DNA of 64,000 bases from an uncultured Alphaproteobacteria bacterium (GTDB lineage: Bacteria; Pseudomonadota; Alphaproteobacteria; Caulobacterales; Caulobacteraceae): the NCBI GenBank assembly GCA_903822175.1, contig CAIJOB010000002.1, positions 62,001-126,000 on the forward strand, written 5' to 3'. The position numbers were made by a program, and so were the translations under genes. The notes beneath the pieces are model-generated. The model searched no databases and was not told where the DNA came from. It worked only from the letters and a program-made list of their open reading frames with translations. Below, piece after piece: positions 1 through 9,081 of the stretch. Positions within the stretch are counted from its first letter, which is position 1. Each line of letters starts with the position of its first letter.

Positions 1-349
1 CCTGGCCGAGGCCCACGCCCGGCGCGCGCAGGACCAGGCCCAGTTCCACGCGTGGCTGGCCGGCTACGACGGCCTGGTCACGCCGACCTGCCCGGTCCCC
101 GGCCCGCCAATGGATCAGGTCGACGAGACCGTCTCGCCACTCAGCCGGCTGACCCGCGCGGCCAACTATCTCGACCTGCCGGGGATCAGCGTGCCCTGCG
201 GCCTGACCAGCGAAGGCATGCCCGCCGGCCTGCAGATCGTCGGCCGCCCGCGCGATGAGGCGACGGTGGTGGCGCTGGGCGCGGCGTTCGAGAAGGTTTC
301 GGGCTGGAACGGCCGCGCGCCGGATCTCAGCGGGTTCGCTTCGGCTTAG
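1..349 (+). CDS. Amidase (amidase signature family), 3' part only
   Basis: The frame opens at base 2 and runs off the left edge, so only about the last 115 residues are present. They carry the C-terminal signature of the amidase family: a VTPTCPVPGPP stretch, then LPGISVPCG and MPAGLQIVG followed by an acidic residue pair near the end. Family members hydrolyse amides with a Ser-cisSer-Lys triad, which lies upstream of the window, so neither activity nor substrate can be judged. The stop at 347-349 overlaps the 3' end of the convergent YjbR-like gene by 23 bp. A Glu-tRNA(Gln) amidotransferase A subunit is a less likely alternative. Confidence 0.85.
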   Translation, partial: LAEAHARRAQDQAQFHAWLAGYDGLVTPTCPVPGPPMDQVDETVSPLSRLTRAANYLDLPGISVPCGLTSEGMPAGLQIVGRPRDEATVVALGAAFEKVSGWNGRAPDLSGFASA

Positions 350-695
350 GTTTGGGCTGGGCCAGTTCCCAGGCGCTCTGCAGCAGCCCCACCAATTCGT
401 CCTCTTCGAGGGCAGCGAGGCGAACGAGTACCGTCGGATAGCCGCGATAGTGGTCGTCATCGAAAAAGCGGTCGGGGGCCGCCTCGACCAGCATTTCCTT
501 GCGCGGCATGGCGCAGCGGACCGCCAGGCAGTCCGGGTCGAGCACTCGCGGCTTCCGCGGATGCTCGCGACGCAAATAGCTCCAGGCCAGCCGGTCGCCG
601 TCGCGCACCTTGAACATCAGCCGCTCGCCGTCGGAATGATCCTCAATATCCGGCAAGGCCATCACCATCTGACGCACCGCGGCCACGTCGGGCAT
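327..695 (-). CDS. MmcQ/YjbR-like protein
   Basis: A 122-residue cytoplasmic protein with the compact pattern of the MmcQ/YjbR fold: an N-terminal helix (VRQMVMALPD), a beta sheet region, and the late motif HYRGYPTVLVRL followed by a terminal helix and a Lys/Pro-rich tail. The family is described as DNA-binding-like in structure but has no established reaction. The start at 695 is chosen because its ATG lies one base after the TGA of the upstream amidohydrolase gene, which indicates translational coupling. An in-frame extension to 890 is possible but has shadow-like Arg/Pro composition. Confidence 0.8.
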   Translation of the reverse strand: MPDVAAVRQMVMALPDIEDHSDGERLMFKVRDGDRLAWSYLRREHPRKPRVLDPDCLAVRCAMPRKEMLVEAAPDRFFDDDHYRGYPTVLVRLAALEEDELVGLLQSAWELAQPKPKPKRTR

Positions 696-696
696 C

Positions 697-2034
697 TCAG
701 GCGGCCTTCGCGCCGGGCCAGGCGCCAGCGGCAAGCCGTCCGCGGTAGAGCACCGTCTCGCGGTGCGGCATCCGCGCCACGGTCTCAGCGGAACAGGCCG
801 CGCGGACCAGCACAACGTCGGCGGCGTCGCCCGCCTTGGGCCAGAGTTGTTCGCCGGTCGGGCTGAGCGGCATCGGGCCGCCGGTGGCAAGCTTCAGCGC
901 CTGGCTGATCGCCAGCTCATCCTTCCAGCCGTAGATTTGGCAGGCGGTCCAGGTGCGCAGCAGGGAGTCGCACTGGCCGAAGACACCCCAGAAATCGACC
1001 ACCGTATCGGTGCCGACGTAGACCGGCACGCCGGCCTCCATCAGCGCCGGGATCGGCATGACCTGCGGTCCCATCGGCACGGTCGACGCCACCGACATGC
1101 CGGCGTGGGCCATCAGCTGGGCCATGTCACTGGCCTCGGTCTCGGACAAAGCCTCCAGGCAGAAGCAATGGCTGAACGTCACCCGGCCCTTCAACGAGGG
1201 CTCCTGATCCACCCGCGCGGCGATGCGCCTGATGGCGGCGATGCCGCTGGGCCCGGGCTCATGCAGGTGCATGTCGATGGGCGCGTGGGCGTCGAGCGCG
1301 ATCTGCAGGATGGTGTCCACCGAGCGCTCCATCCCGCCATCGACCGCCGTCGGATCGATGCCGCCCACGTGAGTCGCGCCAGCCGACATCGCCTCGCGCA
1401 TCAGCCCTTCGATGTGGGCGCTGACCAGGCCGTGCTGCGGGAAGGCGACGATCTCGTAGCCGAAGGTCGCCTTGCGCCGGTCAAGCGCCCGCTTCAGCCG
1501 CTCAAGGTTGCCGAGCCCCACAACCGGATCGACGTTGCATTGGCTGCGGGCGAAGGTCGTGCCCTTCGACTGGCACAGCGAGATCAGCCTGTCAGCATGG
1601 GCCTCGACGCCGGCCAGCATGCCAGGCAACAGCTTCTGCTCGATGGCGATCTGGCCCGGGATGCCGTGTTTCAGCCGCGGCGCCCGCCAGGGATCGCCGT
1701 AGAAGGTCTTGTCCAGGTGGATGTGCATGTCGCGGAACGCCGGGAGCATCAGCAGACCCTTGGCGTCATAGGCGTGCAGGCCACGCGCCGACGGCCCGGC
1801 AGGCCCGATCGTGGCGATCTTCCCGCCTGTGATCCGCACGTTGAACAGGCCGGTCCGCGTGGCGCTGACGCCGTCGGCGTCACGGTCGTAGCCGGTCTCC
1901 AGCCGCACATTGCGCAGGACGTAGTCGTCGCCGGCCTTGGATTTCGGCGCGGCGCTGGCCGGGCCGGCCAGGGCCACAGCGCCGGCGACGCCCATCAGGG
2001 CGCGGCGGGAAAGGTCTGTGGGCGCATCGGTCAT
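697..2034 (-). CDS. Tat-exported metal-dependent amidohydrolase, cytosine-deaminase-like
   Basis: A 445-residue member of the amidohydrolase (TIM-barrel metal hydrolase) superfamily. The N-terminus carries a twin-arginine signal (LSRRALMGVAGAVAL) followed by an Ala-rich cleavage region, so the enzyme is probably exported folded. Metal-site motifs are visible in order: DMHIHLDKTF (HxH on strand 1), MHLHEPG, FSHCFCLE and GTDTVVDFWG (the late Asp). This pattern resembles CodA/TrzA-type deaminases, but the substrate cannot be named. It is coupled to the downstream YjbR-like gene. The ATG at 2034 is the start that puts the Tat signal at residue 1; the longer in-frame extension to 2238 is shadow-like. 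Confidence 0.8.
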   Translation of the reverse strand: MTDAPTDLSRRALMGVAGAVALAGPASAAPKSKAGDDYVLRNVRLETGYDRDADGVSATRTGLFNVRITGGKIATIGPAGPSARGLHAYDAKGLLMLPAFRDMHIHLDKTFYGDPWRAPRLKHGIPGQIAIEQKLLPGMLAGVEAHADRLISLCQSKGTTFARSQCNVDPVVGLGNLERLKRALDRRKATFGYEIVAFPQHGLVSAHIEGLMREAMSAGATHVGGIDPTAVDGGMERSVDTILQIALDAHAPIDMHLHEPGPSGIAAIRRIAARVDQEPSLKGRVTFSHCFCLEALSETEASDMAQLMAHAGMSVASTVPMGPQVMPIPALMEAGVPVYVGTDTVVDFWGVFGQCDSLLRTWTACQIYGWKDELAISQALKLATGGPMPLSPTGEQLWPKAGDAADVVLVRAACSAETVARMPHRETVLYRGRLAAGAWPGAKAA

Positions 2035-2065
2035 CCCACAGACATGCCAGAAATCCCCGCGCGGT

Positions 2066-4582
2066 CTACTCCGCCCGCAGCGCCGGAGCGGGCCGTTTCG
2101 ACAGCGCCTGGAATGCCGCCAGCAGGCCGCCGAAGGCGGCAACGAGCGCGGCTGCGCCCAAGAGCGCCGCGACGCCGGCCCAGTCCATACTCCACTTGGC
2201 GTGGAACACCCTGACCACCACCGGCCAGGCCGCCGCATAGCCGAGCGCCACGCCGGCCGTCCCGGCGATCACGCCCACCGCGCCATATTCCAGCACATAG
2301 GCGCCGAGGATTTGCGCCCGCGACGCGCCCAGCACCTTGAGGATAGCCGCCTCCCGCGTTCGCGCGCGGGCCCGGGCCGCGATGGCGCCGGCCAGCACGA
2401 ACAGGCCCGCCAGCGCCGCGACGGCCGCCGCGCCGCGCACCGCCAGCGCCAGCTTGTCGAAGAGGTCGGTGGCGGCTTCGAGCTGCTCACGCACCGAGAT
2501 CACATTCACCGTCGGGAAGCTTCGGCCCAGTTCGCGGATCACCGTGGCCTCCTGCGCCTTCGACGCCTTGGCGATGGCCACCTGGCGCAGATTGGCGCCG
2601 GCCATGGCCTGAGCGTCGATCACGATGGGGAAGCTCACCCCAAAGCCCCCGAACTCAACCTTTCGCAGCGCCGCCACGCGGGCGTCGATGTCGGTCCCCA
2701 GGACTGACAGCGTGACCTCATCGCCCACCTTGATCCGCGCGCCCTTGGCGATGTCCACGTCCATGACCAACAGCGGCGGCCCGGCGTAGTTGGCCGCCCA
2801 CCAGTGGCCATCGGTCACGGTCTTGTCTTCCGGCGGTGCCTCGATCGGCGACATGGAGACGTCGTTGTCATAGGCCCAGCGGTCCATCTTCGGGATCTTC
2901 GAGACGTCGACGGGGAGCCCACGAACCTTGGTGATCCGCCCGCTGACGAAGGGCTCGCGCAGATAGATCTTCGGCGTCAGCCGCGTCCCGAAAGCATGGG
3001 CGATGGCGGCGTCGAAGCCCTTGGTGTTGTCGCCCGGCACGTCGGTGAAAACCAGCGCCGGCGCAGTGCGCGGCGCGATCTCGGACACTTGGTTCAGCAG
3101 CGCCGACTGGATCAGCACCACGCAAGCCAGCAGGGCCACGCCCAGGCCGATGGCGGGCGAAGCCGTCCGCGCCGCTGAATGCGGCCCGGCGAGGTTGGCG
3201 AGGCCAATGCGCAAAGGCCCGCGCGCACCAGCGCGGGCCTTGCCAGCGGCGATGGCCGCGCCCCAGCCGAGCGCCCAGAGCAGGCCGAAGGAGACCGCGA
3301 CGCCGGCGATCATGATCGAGGCCGCCAGCGGCGTCGGCGCGGTCACCACCGCCATGGCGGCCAGGCCGATAGCGGCCAGCACCGCGCCGACGATCTCCGG
3401 TCCGATTTTCAAGGTCCCGGACAGGTCGCTGCGGAACAGGCTGGCCGGCGGCGTCGAACGCGCCCGGCCGAGCGGCGCCAGCGAAAAGGCGGCGGCTGAG
3501 AGCAGGCCGAAGCCGGCGGCCTTGAGCAGCGGCCAGGGATAGACCGCAAACAACGCCGGGACCGGCAGCTTGTCCTTGGCGAACTCGCCGATCACCAGAG
3601 GCGCGGCGGCTCCGATCGCCAGGCCGATGACGACGCCGAGCGCCGCCAGGAATCCGATCTGGATCAGGTAGATATCCCGCACAAGCTGACCTTCTGCGCC
3701 AAGCGCCTTCAAGGTCGCGATCACCGGCTTGCGGTTCTCCAGATAGGCGCTGACCGCCCCGAACACGCCCAAGCCGCCGGCCACCAGCGAGGCCAGGCCA
3801 ATGAAGCCCAGGAAATACTCCAGCTGGTCGATCAGCCGGTGGATGCCGGGCGCCGCATCCTCGCGGTCGCGAATGCGCGCGGTCGGTCCCAGCGCCTTCT
3901 GCAGGCTGGTCTTGTTGGCCTCCAGCGGCGCACCGGGCGCAAGCGCCACCCGCGCCGTTTCGCTAAACGGCAGGCCCGGCGCCATGAAGCCGCCCTGCTG
4001 CATCGCCGTCAGATTGGTGATCACCCGCGGTCCGAGCGAAAAGCCGCGCGCCAGACGGTCGGGCTCCTGCATCAGCACACCGCGCACATCCAGCGGCAGA
4101 TTGCCGGCCAGGAACCGGTCGCCGACCTTCATGTGCAGCCGGTCGAGGAGCGATTGTTCGACGAGCGCGCCGGCGACCCCGTTCACCGGCTTGATCGCCG
4201 CCTGCAGCGATGGCGCGCCGGTCAGGGTCACCTGGCCCGCCAGCGGATAAGCAGCGTTGACGCCACGCAGCTCGATGAGCCGGCGGTCGCCCGACGGCGC
4301 CTGGGCCATGGCGATGGATGAGACGGCGTAGGAGACCCGCCCGGCCTTCTCCAGCGCCGCCTGATCGGCGGGGCTGAAGCCACGGCTGCGGACGGTCAGC
4401 GCCAGATCGCCGCCGAGGATTTCACTGGCCTGGCTCGCGAGCCCGCGCCGGAAGGCCTCCGCGGTCGAACCGGCCGCGGCGATCGCCGCCACGCCCAGCG
4501 CCAGGCAGGCCAGGAAGATGCGGAACCCGCGCACGCCGCCGCGCAGCTCGCGGCTCGCGAAGCGGAAGGACAGTGGCGTCAT
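2066..4582 (-). CDS. ybbP: FtsX-like ABC transporter permease (YbbP type)
   Basis: An 838-residue inner-membrane protein. An N-terminal membrane segment (FLACLALGVAAIAAAG) is followed by a large periplasmic region, a central block of membrane helices (residues about 260-480) and a second periplasmic region before three C-terminal helices. This duplicated FtsX layout and length match E. coli YbbP (about 800 residues). It overlaps the upstream ATPase gene by the 4 bp ATGA, so the two form a transporter. The divergent tesA-like esterase next to the ATPase repeats the E. coli tesA/ybbA/ybbP arrangement. The transported substrate is unknown; a lipid-related role is often suggested. Confidence 0.88.
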   Translation of the reverse strand: MTPLSFRFASRELRGGVRGFRIFLACLALGVAAIAAAGSTAEAFRRGLASQASEILGGDLALTVRSRGFSPADQAALEKAGRVSYAVSSIAMAQAPSGDRRLIELRGVNAAYPLAGQVTLTGAPSLQAAIKPVNGVAGALVEQSLLDRLHMKVGDRFLAGNLPLDVRGVLMQEPDRLARGFSLGPRVITNLTAMQQGGFMAPGLPFSETARVALAPGAPLEANKTSLQKALGPTARIRDREDAAPGIHRLIDQLEYFLGFIGLASLVAGGLGVFGAVSAYLENRKPVIATLKALGAEGQLVRDIYLIQIGFLAALGVVIGLAIGAAAPLVIGEFAKDKLPVPALFAVYPWPLLKAAGFGLLSAAAFSLAPLGRARSTPPASLFRSDLSGTLKIGPEIVGAVLAAIGLAAMAVVTAPTPLAASIMIAGVAVSFGLLWALGWGAAIAAGKARAGARGPLRIGLANLAGPHSAARTASPAIGLGVALLACVVLIQSALLNQVSEIAPRTAPALVFTDVPGDNTKGFDAAIAHAFGTRLTPKIYLREPFVSGRITKVRGLPVDVSKIPKMDRWAYDNDVSMSPIEAPPEDKTVTDGHWWAANYAGPPLLVMDVDIAKGARIKVGDEVTLSVLGTDIDARVAALRKVEFGGFGVSFPIVIDAQAMAGANLRQVAIAKASKAQEATVIRELGRSFPTVNVISVREQLEAATDLFDKLALAVRGAAAVAALAGLFVLAGAIAARARARTREAAILKVLGASRAQILGAYVLEYGAVGVIAGTAGVALGYAAAWPVVVRVFHAKWSMDWAGVAALLGAAALVAAFGGLLAAFQALSKRPAPALRAE

Positions 4583-5283
4583 GCGGGCGAAAGGCTTTCC
4601 GGGGCGACCTTGCCATCGCGCAGCCGCACCGCCCGGTCGGCGCGTTTCGCCAGGTGCTCGTCGTGGGTGACCAGCACCAGGGCCGCCCCAGTCTCTGCCA
4701 CCAGATCGAACATCAGGTCGGCGACGTGGGCGGCGTTGGCGGCGTCCAGGTTGCCGGTGGGCTCGTCGGCGAACAGCAAGGCCGGCCTGGAGGCCAGCGC
4801 GCGGGCCAAGGCCACCCGCTGCTGCTCACCGCCGGAAAGCTGGTGCGGATAGTGCCGGCCACGCGCCGAAAGGCCCACGCGGTCCAGCCAGACCTTGGCC
4901 GTCTCGGTCGCACCCGCCACGCGGGCGATCTCCAGCGGTGCGGCGACATTCTCCTCGGCGGTCATGTTGGGCAGCAGGTGGAAACTTTGGAAGACCAGCG
5001 AGACGCGACCGCGCCGCAAGCGCGCGCGTCCGTCTTCATCGACACCCGCCAGGTCCTTGCCAAACAGCAGGACGCGCCCGCCGGTCGGCTGCTCTAACCC
5101 GGCCGCGACCGCGATCAGCGACGACTTGCCCGACCCCGATGGCCCGATCAGCGCCACACGTTCGCCGCTTCGTACGGTGACATCCAGGCCCCGGAGGATC
5201 TCAACCGGTCCCGCCGCCGACGGCAGGGTCAGCGAGACCTTCTCCAGAACGAGAGGAATGGCGTCGGAAGCAACTTCGGTCAA
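4579..5283 (-). CDS. ybbA: ABC transporter ATP-binding protein (YbbA/LolD type)
   Basis: A 234-residue nucleotide-binding subunit with all hallmark motifs: Walker A GPSGSGKSS, Q-loop region SLVFQSFHLLP, signature LSGGEQQRVALARAL, Walker B ALLFADEPTGNLD and the switch His in LVTHDEH. It powers the permease encoded directly downstream, with overlapping stop and start codons. The sequence is of the MacB/LolD/FtsE class that drives mechanotransmission rather than substrate channels. Its start lies 56 bp from the divergent esterase start, so the two transcripts share a short promoter region. Confidence 0.92.
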   Translation of the reverse strand: MTEVASDAIPLVLEKVSLTLPSAAGPVEILRGLDVTVRSGERVALIGPSGSGKSSLIAVAAGLEQPTGGRVLLFGKDLAGVDEDGRARLRRGRVSLVFQSFHLLPNMTAEENVAAPLEIARVAGATETAKVWLDRVGLSARGRHYPHQLSGGEQQRVALARALASRPALLFADEPTGNLDAANAAHVADLMFDLVAETGAALVLVTHDEHLAKRADRAVRLRDGKVAPESLSPA

Positions 5284-5339
5284 AGCGGACCCTTCAGGCG
5301 TTTAAGTGGCGAACACGATATCCTAGATAGGGCAGGCGC

Positions 5340-5993
5340 ATGGCCGATACACGACCCCTTTTGATTTCCCGCCGAACCCTGATCGGAACGGGGCTGGCCG
5401 TGGCTTCCGTGCCCGCCCTGCCCGCCTTCGCGGCGCATGGACCGGTGGTCACGATCCTCGGCGACTCGATCACCGCGGGCTACGGCCTGCCGCAAGCCGC
5501 CTCACTGCCGATCCAGCTGCAGGCCGCACTGGAAAAGATCGGTGTCCCCTGCCTGGTGCGCGGGGCCGGTGTGTCCGGCGACACGACCGCGAACGGCGCC
5601 GGGCGCATGGACTTCTCAATCCGCGCCGACACCCAGGTCGTGGTGGTCGAGCTGGGCGGCAACGACATCCTTCAGGGCGTCGACCCGAAGATGACCCGCG
5701 CCAACCTCGACCACATCCTGACGCGGCTGAAGGAGCGCCACATGAACGTGGTGCTCTGCGGCATGCGCGCGCCTCGGGAAATCGGCGCCGGCTACGCCAA
5801 AGACTTCGACGTCATCTATCCCGAACTCGCCAAACAGCACGGCGTCACCCTCTACCCGGACCTATTGACCGGCGTCGGGCGCGACCCGGCGCTGCATCAG
5901 GCCGACGCGATCCATCCCAATGCCCAGGGCGTGCTGATCATCGCCGCCAAGCTGGCGCCGGTCGTGGCCAAGGAACTGGCGAAGCGGCCCTAG
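5340..5993 (+). CDS. tesA: SGNH-family arylesterase / thioesterase I (TesA-like), exported
   Basis: A 217-residue GDSL/SGNH hydrolase. The N-terminus has a twin-arginine signal (ISRRTLIGTG, then an Ala-rich region ending AFAA). Catalytic blocks are intact: block I GDSITAGYGL (Ser nucleophile), block II GVSGDTTANG (Gly), block III LGGNDILQG (Asn) and block V DAIHPNAQG (Asp and His). The family cleaves acyl esters and acyl-CoA thioesters in the periplasm. Divergent placement next to ybbAP matches the E. coli locus. Its stop overlaps the stop of the convergent RND gene in CTAG. The Tat-type rather than Sec-type signal is somewhat unusual for TesA. Confidence 0.88.
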   Translation: MADTRPLLISRRTLIGTGLAVASVPALPAFAAHGPVVTILGDSITAGYGLPQAASLPIQLQAALEKIGVPCLVRGAGVSGDTTANGAGRMDFSIRADTQVVVVELGGNDILQGVDPKMTRANLDHILTRLKERHMNVVLCGMRAPREIGAGYAKDFDVIYPELAKQHGVTLYPDLLTGVGRDPALHQADAIHPNAQGVLIIAAKLAPVVAKELAKRP

Positions 5994-8900
5994 GGCGCGT
6001 CGAGGATCGGGGTGCGGCGGCGCCCGAAACGCCAGGCGAGCGACGGCAGGAGGATCAGGCTTGCCAGGGTCGAGGTGATCAGGCCGCCCAGGATCACAAT
6101 CGCCATCGGCCCCTGGATCTCGCGCCCGGCCTGACCGGTCGATATGGCCAGCGGCAGGACGCCCAGGCCGGTGACCAGCGCGGTCATCAGGATCGGCGTG
6201 ACCCGCTCGCGGGTGCCGAGCAGGACCGTCTCCACCGACCACTCATGCCCCTCCTCGCCGGTAAGCTGATCCAGCCGGGCGACCAGCAGGATCGCGTTGC
6301 GGGCGGCGACGCCGAACAGGGTCACGAAGCCGACCAGAGAGCCCAGCGACAGGCTGCCGCCGGTCAGGGCCACGGCGATCACGCCGCCGACCAGGGCGAA
6401 CGGCGTCGCGCCGAGGATCAGCGTCGTCGCCCGCCCGCTGCGGAACGCCAGGAGCAAGAGCGCGATCACGCCGCCGACCGCCAGCGCGGTGTTGAACAGC
6501 AGCTCCTTGCGCGCCTCGGCCGCGCCCTGCGCCGTGCCGGAATATTCCAGGAAGACCCCGGCGGGCAGCTTCACCTTGGCCGCCACCGCCGCCTGCACGG
6601 CCTTGTCGACCTTAGCCACGTCGCGCGGCGCGGGGTTGGCGGTGACCGCTTGGCGCGGCCGGCCGCCCTCGTGGGTCACGATGGTGCGGGTCTCGGTCAG
6701 ATAGACCTTGGCGATGGCCTTCAGCGGCACGGTCGTCCCGGTCGAGGAGCGGATCAAGAGATCGCCCACCGCCTCGGGATCGCGCTTCAGGTCGGGTGGC
6801 GTGGTCACGGCGATGTCGATCGTCCGGGTCTCCTGGAAGATCTTCGCCGCCGCCGCGCCTTGATAGGCCGCGCCGACGGCGGCCAGCGCATCAGCCGGGG
6901 CGATGCCGAACCGCGCCATGGCCGGGAAGTTGAGATCGACCCGGACGACCGGGGTCTTGGGCGGGGCCTGGACCGTCACGTCGACGGCGCCCGGCACGCT
7001 TTTCATCACCGCGGCCACCTGGTCCGCCACCGTGTCCAGGGTGTCGAGATCGGCCCCGTAGACGCCGACCACCAGGGCGGCGCTTTCACCCGACAGGGAC
7101 TCCCCGATCCGGTCGCCGAGGAAGGTCAGAACCTCGGTCCGCAGGCCCGGATAGCTGTCCAGCACCTTGTGGATGCGCGCCTCGATCCTGTCCTGCTTGC
7201 CGCCCGAGAGGCCTGGCTTCAGCTCGACATGGAATTCGGTGCGCTCGGTGCCGAAGGGATCCTCGCCGCCCTTGGCGCGGCCGATCTGCTGCTCGATGTC
7301 GGCGACGCCATCGATGGCCAGAATGTCCCGGCTGATCTTCGCGCCATAGTCCTTCATCACCGCGATGGAGGCGCCCGGCGTCCCGGAGACTCCGAGCACG
7401 AAATGGCTCTCGCGGAAGCTCGGCAGCAGTTCGGAATCGAACAGCAGGAAGCCCGCCACGGTGATCGCCAGGGCCACCACCGCCGCGCCCAGCGCGAGCC
7501 CTGGCGCGGCAATGGCGCGCGTGAGGACCCGCGAATGCCAGTGCTTGGTGTGCCGCAGGAACCCCGGTTCGCCGTGCAGGTCCGCGCGATGCAGCAGCAG
7601 CAGCGCCAGCGGCGGTGTGATCACTACCGCCACGGCGAGTGACGCCAGCGTCGCGACGATGAACGAGGCGGCCAGCGGCGAGAAGAACCTGCCCTGCAGC
7701 CCATGCAACAGCAGCACCGGCAGCAGCACCAGCGCCAGCATCAGGGTCGCATAGACCACCGGCGCGCGGACCTCGACGGACGCCGCCAGCACCACGTCGC
7801 GCGTCGTCGCGCCATGCGGCGCGGTTCGGATGCGCTTGACGATGTTCTCCGTCCCAATGACCGCGTCGTCGACCACCACACCTAGCGCCACGGCAAGGCC
7901 GCCAAGGGTCATGGTGTTCAGCGTCGAGCCCATGCGGTCGAGCACGATCACCGCGGTCAGCAGCGCCAACGGGATCGAGACGAAGGCGATCAGCACGGTT
8001 CTGAGGTCGCGCATGAACAGGAACAACACGAGCGCGATCAGCACCGCCCCGATCGCCAGGTCTTCGCCGATGCCCGTCAACGCCGTACCGATGAAATTCG
8101 CCGGCCGATGCAAGCCGGCGTTGACCGTCACCCCCTGCGCTTTCAGCGCTGGCGCCATATCGTCGAGGGCCTTTTCCACCGAGTGCGTCGCGTCCAGGGT
8201 GTTGGCCCCGTACTGGCTGGAGATCGACAGCAGGACGCCGGGCTTGCCCATGATCAGGGCGTCGCCGTCGGCCGGCCCTGCTCCATCCACCACCTCGGCG
8301 ATGTCGCCGATCCTCGCTGGCGCGGCGCCGTCCACCGAGGGCAAGGGCGCGGCGGCGACATCGGCGGCGCTCTGCGCCTGGCCGTGAGACTCGATCAGCA
8401 CCCGCTGCTGCGGCGTATCGATATAGCCCGCGCCGGAAACTCCGGTCGCCGACGTCACCGCCGCCAGCACGTCCGACAGGCCAAGCCCCCGCGCCGCCAG
8501 AGCGTCGGGCCGAACCCTGACCTCGATCCGCCGGATCTCGCCGCCATAGGCCGTGGCCCGCGCCACCCCGTCGGCCTGCAGGATCTGCGGCTTGATGGTC
8601 CAGTCGACCAAGTCGCGCAGCTGCATCGGTGTCAGCTTGTCGCTGGTGAAGCCGACTTTCAGCAGGTCCATGGTCGACGAGGTCAGCGGCGTCACGTGCG
8701 GCGGCGTCACCCCCTGCGGCAGGGGGTCGAGCTCGTTCAGGGCATCGGAGACCACCTGGCGGTCGTGGAACGGGTCGGAGCCCTGCGCGAAGTTGACCGT
8801 CATGGTGGACAGCGCCGCGGTCGACTCCGAGCGGATCGAGGCCACGCCCGCCGAGCCGTTGACCGCCTGCTCCACCGGCCGGGTGACCAGTTGCTCTACC

Positions 8901-9079
8901 TGCTCGGCGGTGAGGCCCGGCGCGTCGGTCTGCACCTCCACCTGGGCCGGCACGAAATCGGGGAAGACGTCAAGCTTGGCGCGGCTCAGCACGATGCCGC
9001 CGTAGATCAGCAGCAGCAGCGCCGCGGCCACCATCAGGCGGGGCCGGTCGAGCGTCCAGGCGACGATCCGCGAAAGCAT
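5990..9079 (-). CDS. Heavy-metal-type RND efflux pump (CusA/CzcA family)
   Basis: A 1,029-residue inner-membrane pump of normal length for the HME-RND family. TM1 is at residues 14-31, followed by the porter domain and then TM2 from about residue 340. TM4 carries GVVVDDAVIGTENIV with D404, D405 and E411 as likely proton-relay residues. Known HME subgroups differ here: Zn/Co pumps have DFG...VDGAV, and Cu/Ag pumps have a VDAA form. The present VDDAV...EN form resembles the less studied subgroup, so the metal cannot be assigned. It is the last gene of the array and follows the adaptor gene by 2 bp. It likely works with the adjacent adaptor and TolC-like channel. Confidence 0.92.
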   Translation of the reverse strand: MLSRIVAWTLDRPRLMVAAALLLLIYGGIVLSRAKLDVFPDFVPAQVEVQTDAPGLTAEQVEQLVTRPVEQAVNGSAGVASIRSESTAALSTMTVNFAQGSDPFHDRQVVSDALNELDPLPQGVTPPHVTPLTSSTMDLLKVGFTSDKLTPMQLRDLVDWTIKPQILQADGVARATAYGGEIRRIEVRVRPDALAARGLGLSDVLAAVTSATGVSGAGYIDTPQQRVLIESHGQAQSAADVAAAPLPSVDGAAPARIGDIAEVVDGAGPADGDALIMGKPGVLLSISSQYGANTLDATHSVEKALDDMAPALKAQGVTVNAGLHRPANFIGTALTGIGEDLAIGAVLIALVLFLFMRDLRTVLIAFVSIPLALLTAVIVLDRMGSTLNTMTLGGLAVALGVVVDDAVIGTENIVKRIRTAPHGATTRDVVLAASVEVRAPVVYATLMLALVLLPVLLLHGLQGRFFSPLAASFIVATLASLAVAVVITPPLALLLLHRADLHGEPGFLRHTKHWHSRVLTRAIAAPGLALGAAVVALAITVAGFLLFDSELLPSFRESHFVLGVSGTPGASIAVMKDYGAKISRDILAIDGVADIEQQIGRAKGGEDPFGTERTEFHVELKPGLSGGKQDRIEARIHKVLDSYPGLRTEVLTFLGDRIGESLSGESAALVVGVYGADLDTLDTVADQVAAVMKSVPGAVDVTVQAPPKTPVVRVDLNFPAMARFGIAPADALAAVGAAYQGAAAAKIFQETRTIDIAVTTPPDLKRDPEAVGDLLIRSSTGTTVPLKAIAKVYLTETRTIVTHEGGRPRQAVTANPAPRDVAKVDKAVQAAVAAKVKLPAGVFLEYSGTAQGAAEARKELLFNTALAVGGVIALLLLAFRSGRATTLILGATPFALVGGVIAVALTGGSLSLGSLVGFVTLFGVAARNAILLVARLDQLTGEEGHEWSVETVLLGTRERVTPILMTALVTGLGVLPLAISTGQAGREIQGPMAIVILGGLITSTLASLILLPSLAWRFGRRRTPILDAP

Positions 9080-9081
9080 GC

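Noticed and set aside
763..2214. Long plus-strand open frame opposite the amidohydrolase
   Set aside because: It is Arg/His/Gly-rich, has no recognisable motifs and covers a clear minus-strand enzyme. It is an antisense shadow common in high-GC DNA.
6245..7642. Plus-strand open frame inside the RND pump gene
   Set aside because: Composition is repetitive (Arg, His, Gln) and the opposite strand encodes an intact pump with all motifs.
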